Shown: positions 1 to 10,375 of the stretch, piece by piece | How the letters are laid out: each line of letters opens with the position of its first letter | Position numbering within the stretch: the stretch's first letter is position 1 | Source of the DNA: Neostapfia colusana | Lineage: Eukaryota; Streptophyta; Magnoliopsida; Poales; Poaceae | Assembly (NCBI GenBank): GCA_030760725.1 | Contig: JASWHV010000001.1 | Span: forward strand, 22,007,928-22,071,927 | DNA length: 64,000 nt | Reading direction: 5' to 3' | Program-made: the position numbers and the translations under genes | Notes under the pieces: generated by a model | Databases searched by the model: none | What the model was told of the DNA's origin: nothing | The model's input: the letters and a program-made list of their open reading frames with translations, nothing else

Positions 1-174
1 TGGCTGAGTGGACGCCAACGAAGGTTGACCCAGGGGGCCACGAAGAAGGTGAACCAAAGCACCGGGCTCCGGTCTTCACCGGGCCTCACTGGACGCTCTT
101 CTTCGACGGCTCCTCGCGAAAGAAGGGGGCCGGTGCCGGCGTACTGCTTCTCGTGCAACCGGGGGAGCAGTCTG
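1..174 (+). pseudogene. Tat-type Ty3/gypsy pol fragment (RNase H)
   Basis: The frame beginning at base 3 is open to the F junction. It reads an AEWTP segment followed, around bases 90-170, by WTLFFDGSSRKKGAGAGVLL, the first beta-strand and Asp region of a Tat-lineage RNase H domain (FDGS with a GAGAG turn). Nothing upstream is visible because the window starts here. The homology stops abruptly at 174, where a TGTGACACCC LTR terminus begins. I infer that this is the outermost host copy, interrupted by insertion of element F. The bases just before the junction, 170-174 (GTCTG), are the predicted target duplication. The domain call rests on recognised family motifs, not on a search. Confidence 0.7.
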
Positions 175-843
175 TGTGACACCCTCGCCTCGGGTGTCAG
201 CATATGTTCATGTTCTATGAAGAGGAAACATTTTAATGAAAAATAGGAACAGAGAGAATTATCAAAGAATAGCCAATAAAGCCCTCAGAGAGCGTCGAAG
301 GCAACTTCCGCGGCCAGCGGGCCACGCGGCGTGTTCGGAGCTCATCCCCGAGAAGTTGGGAGAGGTCCGCCGCTAAACTGTCTACGTGGCAGGCTCGGGG
401 GTCACCTCCGCAATTGAAAAGAGGTCCGACCCTGTGGGACACGTGTTGCCCACGGAGCTAGCCTCTGCAGAAGAAGCAAAGGCATTTTTGCAAGACACGT
501 GTCATCCTCGGAGCTAGTCTTCACGACAATCAGAGGACCAGTCGCGCGGGATGTGTGTCGATCTCGGAACCCATCTCCGGGAAGTCCGGACCTATCGAAC
601 ACATGTCGCCACCGGAGCTTATCTCCGGAAGGTCCGTCACAGCTAAACACGTGTCGACCTCGGGGCATGTCCTGAGGAAAGAAGAGGGGGAAGACCGGCG
701 CCAACACGTGGCGTGCGTGGAGCTCACCTCCGAAGAAGGGGGAGGTCTCGCTCGTGACACGCGGCACAACCGGAGCTCGTCTCTGCAGGAGAGGAGATAC
801 CAGGCCCGGAAGGACACGTGGAGCTTCTGGAGCTCATCGCTGC
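175..843 (+). repeat. Element F 5' LTR, left part (U3)
   Basis: This stretch opens with TGTGACACCC and a perfect 8-bp inverted repeat, TGACACCC/GGGTGTCA, at 177-199. From about 386 it holds a degenerate array of roughly 55-bp units centred on CACGTG-like cores. It is cut at 843 by element A; the five bases 839-843 (GCTGC) are the left TSD copy, and the LTR resumes at 60926. ORFs running through it on both strands are low-complexity shadows. Assignment to F, rather than to an older Tat LTR, rests on the matching LTR termini. Confidence 0.55.
386..820 (+). repeat. About 55-bp periodic CACGTG-centred array in F U3
   Basis: CACGTG occurs at 440, 496, 648, 705 and 815. Variant cores are at about 386 (TACGTG), 549, 600 (CACATG) and 758 (CACGCG). 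Steps between cores are about 48-57 bp. Between cores there is usually a GGAGCTC...CTCCGGA-like segment and a GGTCCG box. CACGTG is the plant G-box; an enhancer role is inference. Confidence 0.7.
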
Positions 844-933
844 TGTCGGTACATGAGATATCGGGTACCCCCGCGCACAGGAGAAAATGCCTAAGGAACT
901 CGCCCTTCTCCGCAGGGAGAGCTCCGAAGGCGC

Positions 934-1214
934 CACGCGTCCGGCGGGGCCGGACCTCCCTCTCCTCAGAGGAGAGCTCCGGGCCTGCCACATGGAATAC
1001 AGAAGCCGGACCTCCCCCTCCGCGGGAGAGAGGACCGAAGGCGCCACGCGTCCAGGGGGGCCGGGCCTCCCACTCCTCAAAGGAGAGCTCCGGGCCCACC
1101 ACGTGGCCGACAGAAGCCAAGCCACCCCCTCCACGGGGAGAGGTCCGGAGGCTCCACGTGCCCCGTGGACCAGGCCCTCCTCTCCTCTGAGAAGGGCTCC
1201 GGGCCCGCCACGTG
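934..1214 (+). repeat. Six-unit, about 55-bp array in element A U3
   Basis: Cores lie at 934 (CACGCG), 989 (CACATG), 1043 (CACGCG), 1100, 1155 and 1209 (all CACGTG). The steps are 55, 54, 57, 55 and 54 bp. Each unit also has a GGAGAGCTCCG or GGAGAGAGGTCCG segment. The same array is in the 3' LTR. Confidence 0.85.
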
Positions 1215-1615
1215 GCAGCAGAACGGCGCTGCCTGCCCCCGAGAGATAGGCAGCGGGCGTAAAGACGCCCCATACCTTGCACGTACAAGGTATTCAAGGC
1301 CCGCGTCTTCCCAAGACGCGGAGACGCGGAGCACGCCTCTGTCAGGTGCCGTTGCGCCCAGTCGCATCTCAGACTGGCGCGCGGTGTTAGAACCTGCCAG
1401 CCAATAAACACCGCGACAAGACATCCCATGCCGCCTGCGCCGTCATCAACCACTATGTCTAGCATGCGGCATGGGCTGGGCGGCAAGATGAAGACTCAGA
1501 AGCCTTCGACCAGAGACAACTACTGGCATAACTGCAGATACGGTAGATAATAGACAATCTTCCCGGGACCGCCTGTTGGGTCCCGGCTCCCCTTGTAAGC
1601 CGCCCGAGTCTTGGA

Positions 1616-1624
1616 CTATAAAAG
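1616..1624 (+). promoter_or_regulatory. TATA box of element A 5' LTR
   Basis: TATAAAAGG lies about 320 bp before the LTR end, downstream of the CACGTG array. The 3' LTR has the same TATAAAAGG at about 60599. Confidence 0.8.
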
Positions 1625-1939
1625 GCTCGGGTAGGCGACGATAGCAAGGGTTTGCACTTTGCAACTCATACGCTAGCCATACACTCCCAAGCTGTAACTC
1701 ACCCCCAAGCTCAGGACTCCGGCCCTGAGCAGCAAGCAATACAGCGAGCTCCATAGCTCGCCGTGGACGTATGGTTTTACGCTTCGGCGGCCTGAACCAC
1801 GTAAAACTCACCGCGTCAAGCTCTTACTAACTCATCCATCCGCGCAAGCTCTCCGCAAGGGACTAGCCCCACCAAAAAAAGAACCTCCGCGGGCTGCCCA
1901 GTGCAGGCCCGGGGGAAGTGTCGACCGAACACTTCGACA

Positions 1940-1960
1940 TTTGGCGCGCCAGGAAGGGGG
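1940..1960 (+). promoter_or_regulatory. Primer-binding site of element A
   Basis: TTTGGCGCGCCAGGAAGGGG begins directly at the LTR end. It is the form typical of grass Tat-lineage elements and unlike the TGGTATCAGAGCC site of the Tekay elements nearby. I do not assign the tRNA. Confidence 0.8.
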
Positions 1961-1996
1961 CTTTTCTCCTAGCGCGATGAGTTTCTGCTGACGAAG

Positions 1997-3814
1997 ATGA
2001 CCAAGCTTCCTTCAGCGGCAAACTCTCCTCCCCCGTGTTCACGACGAACCGTGACCAGTGGGGAGTACATGTCGACACACTCAGGACGGAGTGTGTCGGC
2101 ACAAGCTGGTAGTCAGCAGCCGACTCCGGCAACGCCGACTCCGGCGATGCAGGCTCCGACCAGTGTGAGGTCTTCTGCAGCGCTGAGCGTACACCATGGG
2201 GGTGCGCTAGCTGCAGCAAGAGCACTGCTGCGCAACCCACCTGCTGGGGATGCGCCCTATTCTGCGACCCAACAGTGGGTCCGCGAGGTGGACCGCCTCG
2301 TCGTCGCCGCCGCGAACCCTCGGTTTCGGCGAGGGCGACGCCCTGGACAACCGGCTGTGTCGCTGACGCGCACGCCCACGGTTGACGGACAAACGGCGGA
2401 TTTCAGCTCCTCCAGGCTCCCATCGACGGACCTGAGAAGGGAGCTGGAGCGGTGCCACTTGGGCCAGGATGCCCGGGTGTACCTCGAGCGACGTCGAGAA
2501 AGGCGCCGCAACCATGAGGCTGGCGACAGCATGACGTCAGCCTCGACACAACCTGGAGGGCAGGTCTTCACCACGCGAGTCCTGCCTCAGGCATTCGCCA
2601 CGCAACATATGCCACAACCGTATGCGCCGCAAGCAGCGCCCCCGGTCTATGGTGCAGCCTTGCCCATGCCGGGATACACGGTCCCAAGTGCGAACCAAGC
2701 GTTGGCAGTGCCAATACCTGCGGCAGCAGGAGCGGGATGTGCAGCTCTTGCACCCCACCTTCGCTTCGCGAGGTGGCCACGCAAGTTTCGCCTGCACTTA
2801 CCTGAGAAGTACGACGGTAGCGTCAACCCGGCGGAGTTCCTCCAGATCTACTCCACCGCCATACTTGCCGCGGGAGGGGACGAGGCTGTCATGGCCAACT
2901 ACTTCCCCGTCGCCCTGACCGGCCCAGCTCGGTCTTGGCTCGTGAACCTACCTCAGGGGTCCATAACTTCCTGGGGAGAGCTCTGCCGGCAGTTCGTTGC
3001 CAACTTCGGCAGCTCCTACACCCGTCCCGGCACGGAGCTTGACCTCCACGCCGTCAAGCAACAACCTGGGGAGTCGCTGCGCTCTTTCATCCAGCGGTTC
3101 TCACAGGTACGCAACACCATCCCGCATATTCAAAGTGCTTCTGTGGTAGTGGCGTTCCGACAGGGTGTCCGGGACGAGAAAATGCTTGAGAAGCTCGCGA
3201 CCAGAGAGGTCCGCGACGTCTCTGAGCTCTTCAGCCTGGCGGACACATGCGCCAGAGCAGCTGAAGGGCGGAACTGGCACGCTCTGCCGACCTCCAAGCC
3301 AGGTGGACAACCCGGGTCCGGCGCTGCTGCCTATGGGGGTGGAAAGAAGGCCAAGAACCGGGGGAGTGGCAAGATGAAGTCATCGTTCACGGCTCCCGTC
3401 GCCGCAGCAGCGACGGCTAGTGGAGCTCGGGGGCCACGTCCCGACAAAAGGCAGCGGCAGTCACCGGCCCCAGATAGTGACCAGGGCGGGCTATGCCCCG
3501 TGCATGGCGCCGGCAACCATACTGCTGCTGAGTGCTGGGATATCCAGAGGCTCGCAGAGCGCTTCCGCAAAGGAAGACAGCAGAGAGCTGAAGCACCGCC
3601 CTACCCTCAGAGGGATGGCAAGCAGAAGGTCGATGCCCCAGTCACCGCCGCTCATCAGGTGGGGTTCCAGGAGCCTCAGCGTGTCATGAAGACAGTGCAT
3701 AACGGCGAGGACTCCAGCTCCGACGGTGACGGGCCAGGGCGTAGCCAACTGCGGTACGCCTCCGTGCTTCGGACGTACCTCCCGGGGGCCGCCCAAGATC
3801 TGTCAACCCCTTGA
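1997..3814 (+). CDS. gag: Element A Gag polyprotein (605 aa)
   Basis: This encodes the capsid/nucleocapsid protein that packages element RNA into virus-like particles. Residues 1-250 are Pro/Ala/Arg-rich and low in complexity. Residues about 260-420 match the plant retrotransposon gag core (FRLHLPEKYDGS, then ARSWL and the helix containing FRQGVRDE). A basic linker follows. Residues 500-513 form a knuckle, CPVHGAGNHTAAEC, in which the second Cys of CCHC is His (Cys-His-His-Cys); this variant is familiar in Tat-type gags. The start is the first ATG after the PBS, 58 bp past the LTR. No stop or frameshift interrupts the frame. No protease or pol follows: the TGA at 3812-3814 leads into noncoding sequence and then the insertion of element B. 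The protein could act in trans with Pol from a related autonomous element. Confidence 0.88.
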   Translation: MTKLPSAANSPPPCSRRTVTSGEYMSTHSGRSVSAQAGSQQPTPATPTPAMQAPTSVRSSAALSVHHGGALAAARALLRNPPAGDAPYSATQQWVREVDRLVVAAANPRFRRGRRPGQPAVSLTRTPTVDGQTADFSSSRLPSTDLRRELERCHLGQDARVYLERRRERRRNHEAGDSMTSASTQPGGQVFTTRVLPQAFATQHMPQPYAPQAAPPVYGAALPMPGYTVPSANQALAVPIPAAAGAGCAALAPHLRFARWPRKFRLHLPEKYDGSVNPAEFLQIYSTAILAAGGDEAVMANYFPVALTGPARSWLVNLPQGSITSWGELCRQFVANFGSSYTRPGTELDLHAVKQQPGESLRSFIQRFSQVRNTIPHIQSASVVVAFRQGVRDEKMLEKLATREVRDVSELFSLADTCARAAEGRNWHALPTSKPGGQPGSGAAAYGGGKKAKNRGSGKMKSSFTAPVAAAATASGARGPRPDKRQRQSPAPDSDQGGLCPVHGAGNHTAAECWDIQRLAERFRKGRQQRAEAPPYPQRDGKQKVDAPVTAAHQVGFQEPQRVMKTVHNGEDSSSDGDGPGRSQLRYASVLRTYLPGAAQDLSTP

Positions 3815-4072
3815 AGGCCTTGCCAGAAGGGGAAGACGCCTTGGGTCATCCAAGACGAGCCCGGGTCCACCTACCCCTTGAAGGCCTTAGCCAGAAGGGG
3901 AGAACTCCCCGGGGGCCCCCAGGAGAAGCCGCGCAGGACCTGATCCAGAGCGAAGATGACAACCTCGTCGACGAGACCCGGCTGCAGGTAACACCCCACA
4001 ACGCGCGGTCTCGGCTGATGCTCTAAGCACTACCGCCAAAGAACCGAACGCATCGGGGGCCTGCAGGGGGGG
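3815..4072 (+). other. Element A post-gag noncoding segment, up to the B insertion
   Basis: This is GC-rich sequence with a short internal direct repeat (CCTTGAAGGCCTT-GCCAGAAGGGG at about 3809 and again at about 3876). No conserved domain was seen. It ends in a run of seven G at 4066-4072, the site of B integration, and continues at 16564. Confidence 0.6.
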
Positions 4073-7000
4073 TGTCACACCCAGTTTTTCCGAAGAAACA
4101 ACCAAGTGAATATCACATGTATGCCAGGATCATTTTCTCATACATGTGATGACAAATAGTGAAGCATCATTTATTACATGCCAGGTGTCGAATATAAGTA
4201 AGTCTTACATAGTAAATGTCTCGATGGACAATAATAAGTTCATCACAAGTAAATAAACTAGCAGCGGAATATTATTCTTTTAGGGCTCCATCACAGGCGT
4301 TGCCCGGGGGTCTTCATGAACCTAAAAGCCTTCCTCGGGTCCAAAATCTTGGTCATTATACACCACCTCATTATCTTGACCTGAGCAGCAATATAAACCA
4401 ACAAATATGCAAGGTTGAGTACCAATGGTACTCAGCAAGTGTGGGAAAATTATATCATGCATGGCTAGAACAAGGAGAGGTTGAACTCATGGTTGAAGCA
4501 CTACGCAATTAATACCTATCACCTTAGCTTATTAAGCACCTACATTTCTACACAGGTGAAATGGTCCCAATCTCCCATCCCATCATCATAATCCAATAAC
4601 CATAACATTATTTCCAATGTTAAGCTCCCCACTTAACTTCCAAAACCATCATTCCTCTAATCATGAATAAGTCCAGGCCGCTCTTAACCGTGAGCACGGC
4701 TGTCAAGACAGTTTTAACTCAGCAGAGTTTGTACCACTGTACCCACAAGTAGTGATTTCATCCCCCATTGCCGGGTGGACTAAAAGAACCTCCATTATGC
4801 CAGTGGCTACGATCCACATTCACACTTCCCAGGTGTGCGGCCAAGAGATCACTACGAAGCCTTTACAAAGGGATTCCCGACGAGCGTGGGCCCACTGAGG
4901 TTTCACCCCTAACAGCATACAAGAGGATCCAACCCCGCTGCAGTGGCCCCCTCTTGAGCCTTGCGGTTCATATGGTAGTCCAGCTGACACCTATTCCCCG
5001 CACCATCCAACACACCCATACTACGCCGAGGATACACCTAATTAATTGGCCAAGCTGCCCCATCTCAGCATGTGGTTGGCACTGTAAAGCCGGGTTACAT
5101 GCTCCATGAACCGGTCCTTAGGATCCAGGCAAGTACTAAACACAAACCCAAGTCTCGTGCACCCAGCACACAACCAAAACATCCAACTTGCCTTGATCCC
5201 TACCTCTACATAACTCACAATAGCTCATTCAAGAGTATGGTATAATAAACTGATGCTTTCATATCCCAAATATCACATTCTAAGCATGGCTAAGCATATT
5301 CATGTAAATAAATGACATGACAAAATAAATCCCAACCCAAGCTACAAGGAAACAAGGTAATGCAATTCTAGGGAAACTTCCTAGCATGGGTTTCATATTT
5401 AACTTGACAATGCAAATAATTCTATCTACACATCCTAGCATAGGATCAAAGTGGTCAAGGACACTTGCCTCCTTCTTGCTGCTCTTGAAATGGGTAGTCC
5501 TGATCTTGGAAAGGAATAACTTGCTCTTGAACAGGTTCTACTTCATACCATCACACATAGCAAAAGGAAAACAACAATCATAAGACATAGTTCACACCTC
5601 TACTTCATACAAACCACACATTCATATTTATAAAAGTTCTTTACCATTATATGTGTTGTGGTTACTTTATGTGTGTTAAGTTGTGGCTTGCATGCACTTT
5701 TAACCATGTATATATATGATTCCTATTTTTGGTGTCCACATTTATACTTGCATACAATGTGCCTTCACAATTTCTATCAACCCTAAACTGAATTCTTTTT
5801 ATTTTAGAAACTCCATTTATCATTTACTAGTTGCTATATTTTCAAATTTATATTCCTATGCATAATTGTGTATTTTATTATTAAATTAGTAATACACATC
5901 ACCTAAACAGATTAGGTTCTGGTCCTAAATAATTTAAAATCATATTTTGACCATGGCTTATGATGTATACTATTTCATAATTATTTTCCCTATTTTTCTT
6001 TAACTATTCTTTACTTAAAAATGTGTCCCTATACTAATAAATGTGAATAATAGATAAAACAGATTTATTTCAGCCCAAAAATATTTTTTTATCTCACTCC
6101 AACGTTTTCTAAGTACTGAGAAAGTTTTTAATTAATTTTGACAATTATGTTTGTCCCCCTTTTAATTTTTAAACACTAGTTACATATTCAATTTTCTAAA
6201 TTAAATACTAAACAAGGCTAAAATAATGAATTCACCCCATTACAGGGTCTATAATATTATTTTCATAATTTCCAGGGGTCTATCTACACTTATCAGAGGT
6301 GTTTTTCCTAATTTCTATTAAGTCCAAGGGTTAAAACTGATTTTTAAATGGATTTACATGATTTTCTGGAGTTCCAGGGGCTAGATCTGAAGTTTCCGGG
6401 GATAGCTCTCAATTCCAGAGAACCCCAGGGGGTAGCACGTAAGAATTCCAGACTTTATAATGCGGGGCTGACGTGGTCCGTCCGATTTTAAACCGACGGC
6501 TGAGATTATAAGATCGAACCGGTACGCGGGGTTTTAAAGTCTACCGTGCGATTTAAAATAAACGGCGCACATGCGGCCACGTCGCTCTGATCGAACGCGG
6601 GCGGCGCTGCCGGCGGCGCACGGCGGTGGGAAGCGGCGATCTCGCCGGAAAGTTTCGGATCCTCGAGAATTCTGCCTAGAACTGTGATCTTATGGCCTAG
6701 ATCGGTAGAGGGGAGGTCAGGGATCTCACCTCGGGGGTTTTCTCGAGCTCGGGGATCCTGGAAAGTGCTCGGCGGCGAGGTCCGAGGCAAAACCACGGCG
6801 AAGCTCGTCGGCGCTGTGTTTACACCGTAATTCTCCGAGTTTTCTGCACCTGCAAAGCTCCCCGGAGGCGGTGGATCAAGACCAGCGAGTTAGATCAGAG
6901 TTTCCGAGCTTAGATCGGCCAGGATTCACCGGCGAAGTCTCGGTGCTCACCGGAGTAATAATCGGCGATCGCGTGGGAAAAACTGATCGGATCGGGGGTT

Positions 7001-7410
7001 TTTATAGCCGGGGGAGGGCGGTGGGTCTGTTGTGATCGAGTTGGAGTCCTCTGGGTCCAGAATTCGGGCGACGGGACGGGTTTCCCGATCGGTTGCGATC
7101 GCGCGCGCGGGAGAGAGTCCGGGGTCGCGGGGTTAGGGATGACATGTGGGTCCCACCCGTCGGTGAGAGGCAGCGCGGCGCGCGCAGGGGCGGGCTGCGC
7201 GGGAGTAGCTGGGCCGGCTGGCGGGTTTCGGCCCACTGGCCAGTTTTTTCCCGTTTTCTCTTTTTCTTTTTCCATTTCTTTTCTGTTTTGAGTATAATTT
7301 GAATTCCAGTTTGAATTTGAATTTTTGCAAAACATGCAACACGTCCAAAAATTTCTAAATTCCCCTCTGAACATGGTTTAGGGTTTTGAATCAAAATTTG
7401 GGGTGTTACA
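4073..7410 (-). repeat. Element B 3' LTR
   Basis: This is a 3338-bp LTR reading TGTAACACCCC...GTGTGACA on the minus strand. On the minus strand it contains a TATA box (6999-7006) and adjacent small hairpins at 4688-4699 (CCGTG/CACGG) and 4700-4711 (CTGTC/GACAG). A conserved GGCAAGT motif lies at about 5463-5470. Bases 5600-6400 are AT-rich, and 6430-7250 is CG-rich and corresponds to the promoter/leader side. No gene is present; short ORFs here recur in both LTRs and have no domain. Confidence 0.93.
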
Positions 7411-7448
7411 GCTCTACCCCCCTTAAAAGAAATCTCGTCCTCGAGATT
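7411..7448 (-). promoter_or_regulatory. Element B polypurine tract with adjacent hairpin
   Basis: The minus strand reads AAGGGGGGTAGAGC directly before the 3' LTR (7411-7424), the plus-strand primer site. Six bases upstream of it is a stem-loop, AATCTCG-AGGA-CGAGATT (7431-7448). Confidence 0.88.
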
Positions 7449-7455
7449 GGTGTTT

Positions 7456-10365
7456 CTAAGAAAACAATTCCAGAAATTGTGCCTTAAGCTCATCTTCCCG
7501 TTCCCAGGTGGCTTCCTCTTCTGAGTGATGCTTCCACTGCACCTTGCACATCCGGATTCTTTTATTTCTGGTGAGGCGTTCCATCGTCTCCAAAATCTTG
7601 TATGGTTGCTCGGCATAAGACAAATCTTCAGCTACATCCACTTCATTCATGGGTAACACCTCCTCAGGCGTCCTCAGACATTTCTTGAGTTGTGACACAT
7701 GGAATACATCGTGCACATCCGATAGATGAACTGGTAACTCTAGTTGGTACGCCACTTCGCCTTTTCTTTCCAAAACTTGAAAGGGTCCGATGTATCGAGG
7801 TGACAGCTTCCCTTTCACCTTGAACCGACAAAGTCCTCTGATAGGGGACACCTTGAGATAAACATAGTCTCCCACGTTGAAAACGAGTTCTCTTCTTCGT
7901 ACATCAGCATAACTCTTCTGGCGTGTTTGTGCTATCCTCAAGTTGTTGCGAATCTCCCTCACCTTCGCCTCGGCTTCTTGTAGCACTTCTGGACCAAACA
8001 CTTTGCTTTCTCCTGTCTGGTTCCAAAATAGGGGAGTTCTGCACTTCCTTCCATACAAAGCTTCAAACGGTGACATCTTCATACTAGCTTGATAACTGTT
8101 GTTATAAGAAAACTCCGCATACGGTAAGTTCTTGTCCCAACTCCTATTGTTTTTGAGTGCACATGCCCTTAACATATCTTCAAGGATCTGATTGGTTCTC
8201 TCCGTCTGCCCGTCAGTTTGGGGATGATAGGCAGAGCTGAAGTTCAGATGGGTTCCCATGGTTTCATGCAACTTTTGCCAAAACCTCGAGGTGAACTGTG
8301 TCCCTCGGTCCGACACTATCTTCTTTGGCACTCCATGGTAACACACAATCCTTGACATGTACAATTCTGCCAATTTGGATCCGCTGTAGCTTTCTTTCAC
8401 AGGAATGAAATGAGCTACCTTGGTTAGCCGATCAATAATGACCCATATTGAATCATACCCGGATTGGGTCCTAGGCAATCCCACGACAAAATCCATGCTG
8501 ATTTCTTCCCACTTCCATTCAGGCACTTTGAGTGGTTGCAACAATCCCGCGGGTCGTTGATGTTCTGCTTTCACCAACTGACATGTGTCACATAGGGCAA
8601 CATGTTCCGCGACATCTTGCTTCATGCCATACCACCAATACCTGCTTTTGAGGTCCTGGTACATCTTCGTACTCCCAGGATGAATGGAATAGTCAGAATC
8701 GTGAGCCTCCTTCAAAATTAATTCACGGATCTCCTTTACTTCTGGCGCACAGATCCTTTTCCCGTGCCACACTGTTCCCTGTTCATCCTCTCTAAAACCA
8801 GGAGCTTTATTTTCCTTAATGAGCTGTCTGATCTCTTGTATCTTCTCATCATTCTTTTGGCCCTCGCGTATGTCTTGCTCGAGTGTGGAGTCCACTTCCA
8901 TAGCGATGGCTTCACCACTATTTACTAGACATAGATTGAGCCTTATAACCTCGTCCTTCAATTCTGCAGGCATGTCCTTCAAACTCAACTTATTGACCTG
9001 CACTTTCCGACTCAAAGCATCGGCCACGACGTTTGCTTTCCCGGGATGATAGTTGATGCCCACATCAAAGTCATTGATTAGCTCTAACCATCTCCTTTGT
9101 CTGAGGTTGAGATCTGGTTGTGTGAATATGTACTTCAAACTCTTATGATCCGTATATATCTCTGTCCTCTTCCCCATCAAATAGTGCCGCCAAATTTTCA
9201 ACGCGTGTACCACTGCAGCTAGTTCTAGGTCATGTGTAGGATAGTTCTTCTCGTGCTTCCGAAGCTGCCGGGATGCATATGCCACGACATGTCCTTCTTG
9301 CATGAGAACACATCCCAACCCATTTCCAGAGGCATCGCAGTACACTGTGAAATTCTTCTGCATATCTGGCATAACCAGCACTGGGGTTGTAGTCAATCTT
9401 TTCTTTAGCTCCTGAAAGCTCGTCTCGCACTGTGGCGTCCAGGTGAATGTGATTCCCTTTTCCAACAGTTTGGTGAGAGGTCTCGAGATCTTGGAGAATC
9501 CCTCAATAAACCGTCGATAGTATCCAGCCAATCCCAAAAAGCTTCGAACTTCCCCGACATTTTCAGGGGTTTTCCACTTCTGGATATCCTCGATTTTGGC
9601 GGGATCTACGGAGATTCCTCCCTCCGAGATTATATGTCCTAAAAAGGGAACTCTCTTCAGCCAAAACTCACACTTGCTCAACTTGGCGTATAGTTGGTGT
9701 TCTCTCAGCTTCTGTAACACCAACCTTAGATGTTTCTCATGTTCTTCTTCATCTTTGGAGAAGACGAGAATATCATCTATGAAAACCACCACAAATTTGT
9801 CCAGATATTCCATGAATACCTTGTTCATGAGATACATGAAATATGCCGGGGCATTGGTTAGCCCGAAAGGCATGACAGTGTATTCATACAGTCCGTACCG
9901 AGATACGAAAGCTGTCTTGGGAATATCTGATTGCCTTATCTTGAGTTGGTGGTACCCCGACCTGAGATCAATTTTCGAGAATACACAAGCTCCCCTCAAC
10001 TGATCAAACAAGTCTTCAATGCGGGGTAATGGGTACTTGTTTTTGATGGTTACCTCATTCAAGGCACGGTAATCCACGCATAACCTTTGGGTTCCGTCTT
10101 TCTTGGGCACGAATATCACCGGAGCTCCCCATGGTGAGGAACTAGGGCGAATATACCCCTTCTCCGTCAATTCTCTCAAATGATCCTTGAGCTCTCCTAG
10201 CTGCTTGGAGTCCATTCGATAAAGTCTCTTGTATATCGGGGCTGTTCCCGGTACTAGCTCAATTGCGAATTCCACGTCACGGTCGGGAGGCATACCTGGT
10301 AACTCCTTCGGAAAAACATCTGGATAATCCCTGATGGTCCTGATTTCCTCAACTTTCACCTCCAC
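7456..10365 (-). CDS. pol: Element B Pol: reverse transcriptase, RNase H, integrase, chromodomain (969 aa)
   Basis: The polyprotein copies element RNA and integrates the DNA. Residues about 15-290 are RT, with the catalytic FIDD at 195-198. RNase H residues are D344, E381, D406 and D449. The integrase zinc finger is H555, H562, C592 and C595; the catalytic triad is D625, D686 and E722 (D,D35E). A GPF motif follows near 860, then a C-terminal chromodomain-like segment at about 918-967 that ends ATWEREDEL. All key residues are present. The first codon of the listed ORF is GTG, so it is not a natural start. The frame stays open about 20 bases further upstream, overlapping the end of gag in the +1 frame relative to gag. 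Pol must be made by frameshifting, or else a single-base indel has separated it from gag. Confidence 0.92.
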   Translation of the reverse strand: MEVKVEEIRTIRDYPDVFPKELPGMPPDRDVEFAIELVPGTAPIYKRLYRMDSKQLGELKDHLRELTEKGYIRPSSSPWGAPVIFVPKKDGTQRLCVDYRALNEVTIKNKYPLPRIEDLFDQLRGACVFSKIDLRSGYHQLKIRQSDIPKTAFVSRYGLYEYTVMPFGLTNAPAYFMYLMNKVFMEYLDKFVVVFIDDILVFSKDEEEHEKHLRLVLQKLREHQLYAKLSKCEFWLKRVPFLGHIISEGGISVDPAKIEDIQKWKTPENVGEVRSFLGLAGYYRRFIEGFSKISRPLTKLLEKGITFTWTPQCETSFQELKKRLTTTPVLVMPDMQKNFTVYCDASGNGLGCVLMQEGHVVAYASRQLRKHEKNYPTHDLELAAVVHALKIWRHYLMGKRTEIYTDHKSLKYIFTQPDLNLRQRRWLELINDFDVGINYHPGKANVVADALSRKVQVNKLSLKDMPAELKDEVIRLNLCLVNSGEAIAMEVDSTLEQDIREGQKNDEKIQEIRQLIKENKAPGFREDEQGTVWHGKRICAPEVKEIRELILKEAHDSDYSIHPGSTKMYQDLKSRYWWYGMKQDVAEHVALCDTCQLVKAEHQRPAGLLQPLKVPEWKWEEISMDFVVGLPRTQSGYDSIWVIIDRLTKVAHFIPVKESYSGSKLAELYMSRIVCYHGVPKKIVSDRGTQFTSRFWQKLHETMGTHLNFSSAYHPQTDGQTERTNQILEDMLRACALKNNRSWDKNLPYAEFSYNNSYQASMKMSPFEALYGRKCRTPLFWNQTGESKVFGPEVLQEAEAKVREIRNNLRIAQTRQKSYADVRRRELVFNVGDYVYLKVSPIRGLCRFKVKGKLSPRYIGPFQVLERKGEVAYQLELPVHLSDVHDVFHVSQLKKCLRTPEEVLPMNEVDVAEDLSYAEQPYKILETMERLTRNKRIRMCKVQWKHHSEEEATWEREDELKAQFLELFS

Positions 10366-10375
10366 TTGATTTAAT

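Larger units (their letters stand above)
844..1939 (+). repeat. Element A 5' LTR
   Basis: This is a 1096-bp LTR from TGTCGGTAC to CTTCGACA, matching 59827-60920 with scattered substitutions (for example near 855-862). U3 holds a six-unit, about 55-bp array with CACGTG-like cores, then a TATA box at 1616. The PBS follows immediately. The long minus-strand frames across it have no recognisable domain. Confidence 0.92.

Noticed and set aside
530..1486. 318-codon minus-strand frame across the F U3 / A LTR junction
   Set aside because: It spans an insertion boundary and a degenerate 55-bp array. Composition is GC-driven, and a similar frame recurs in the other A LTR only where the array is shared.
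6910..7374. 154-codon and overlapping frames in the B LTR (and 16058-16522)
   Set aside because: They appear in two or three frames of the same CG-rich leader sequence in both LTR copies and have no recognisable domain. They are probably composition shadows.
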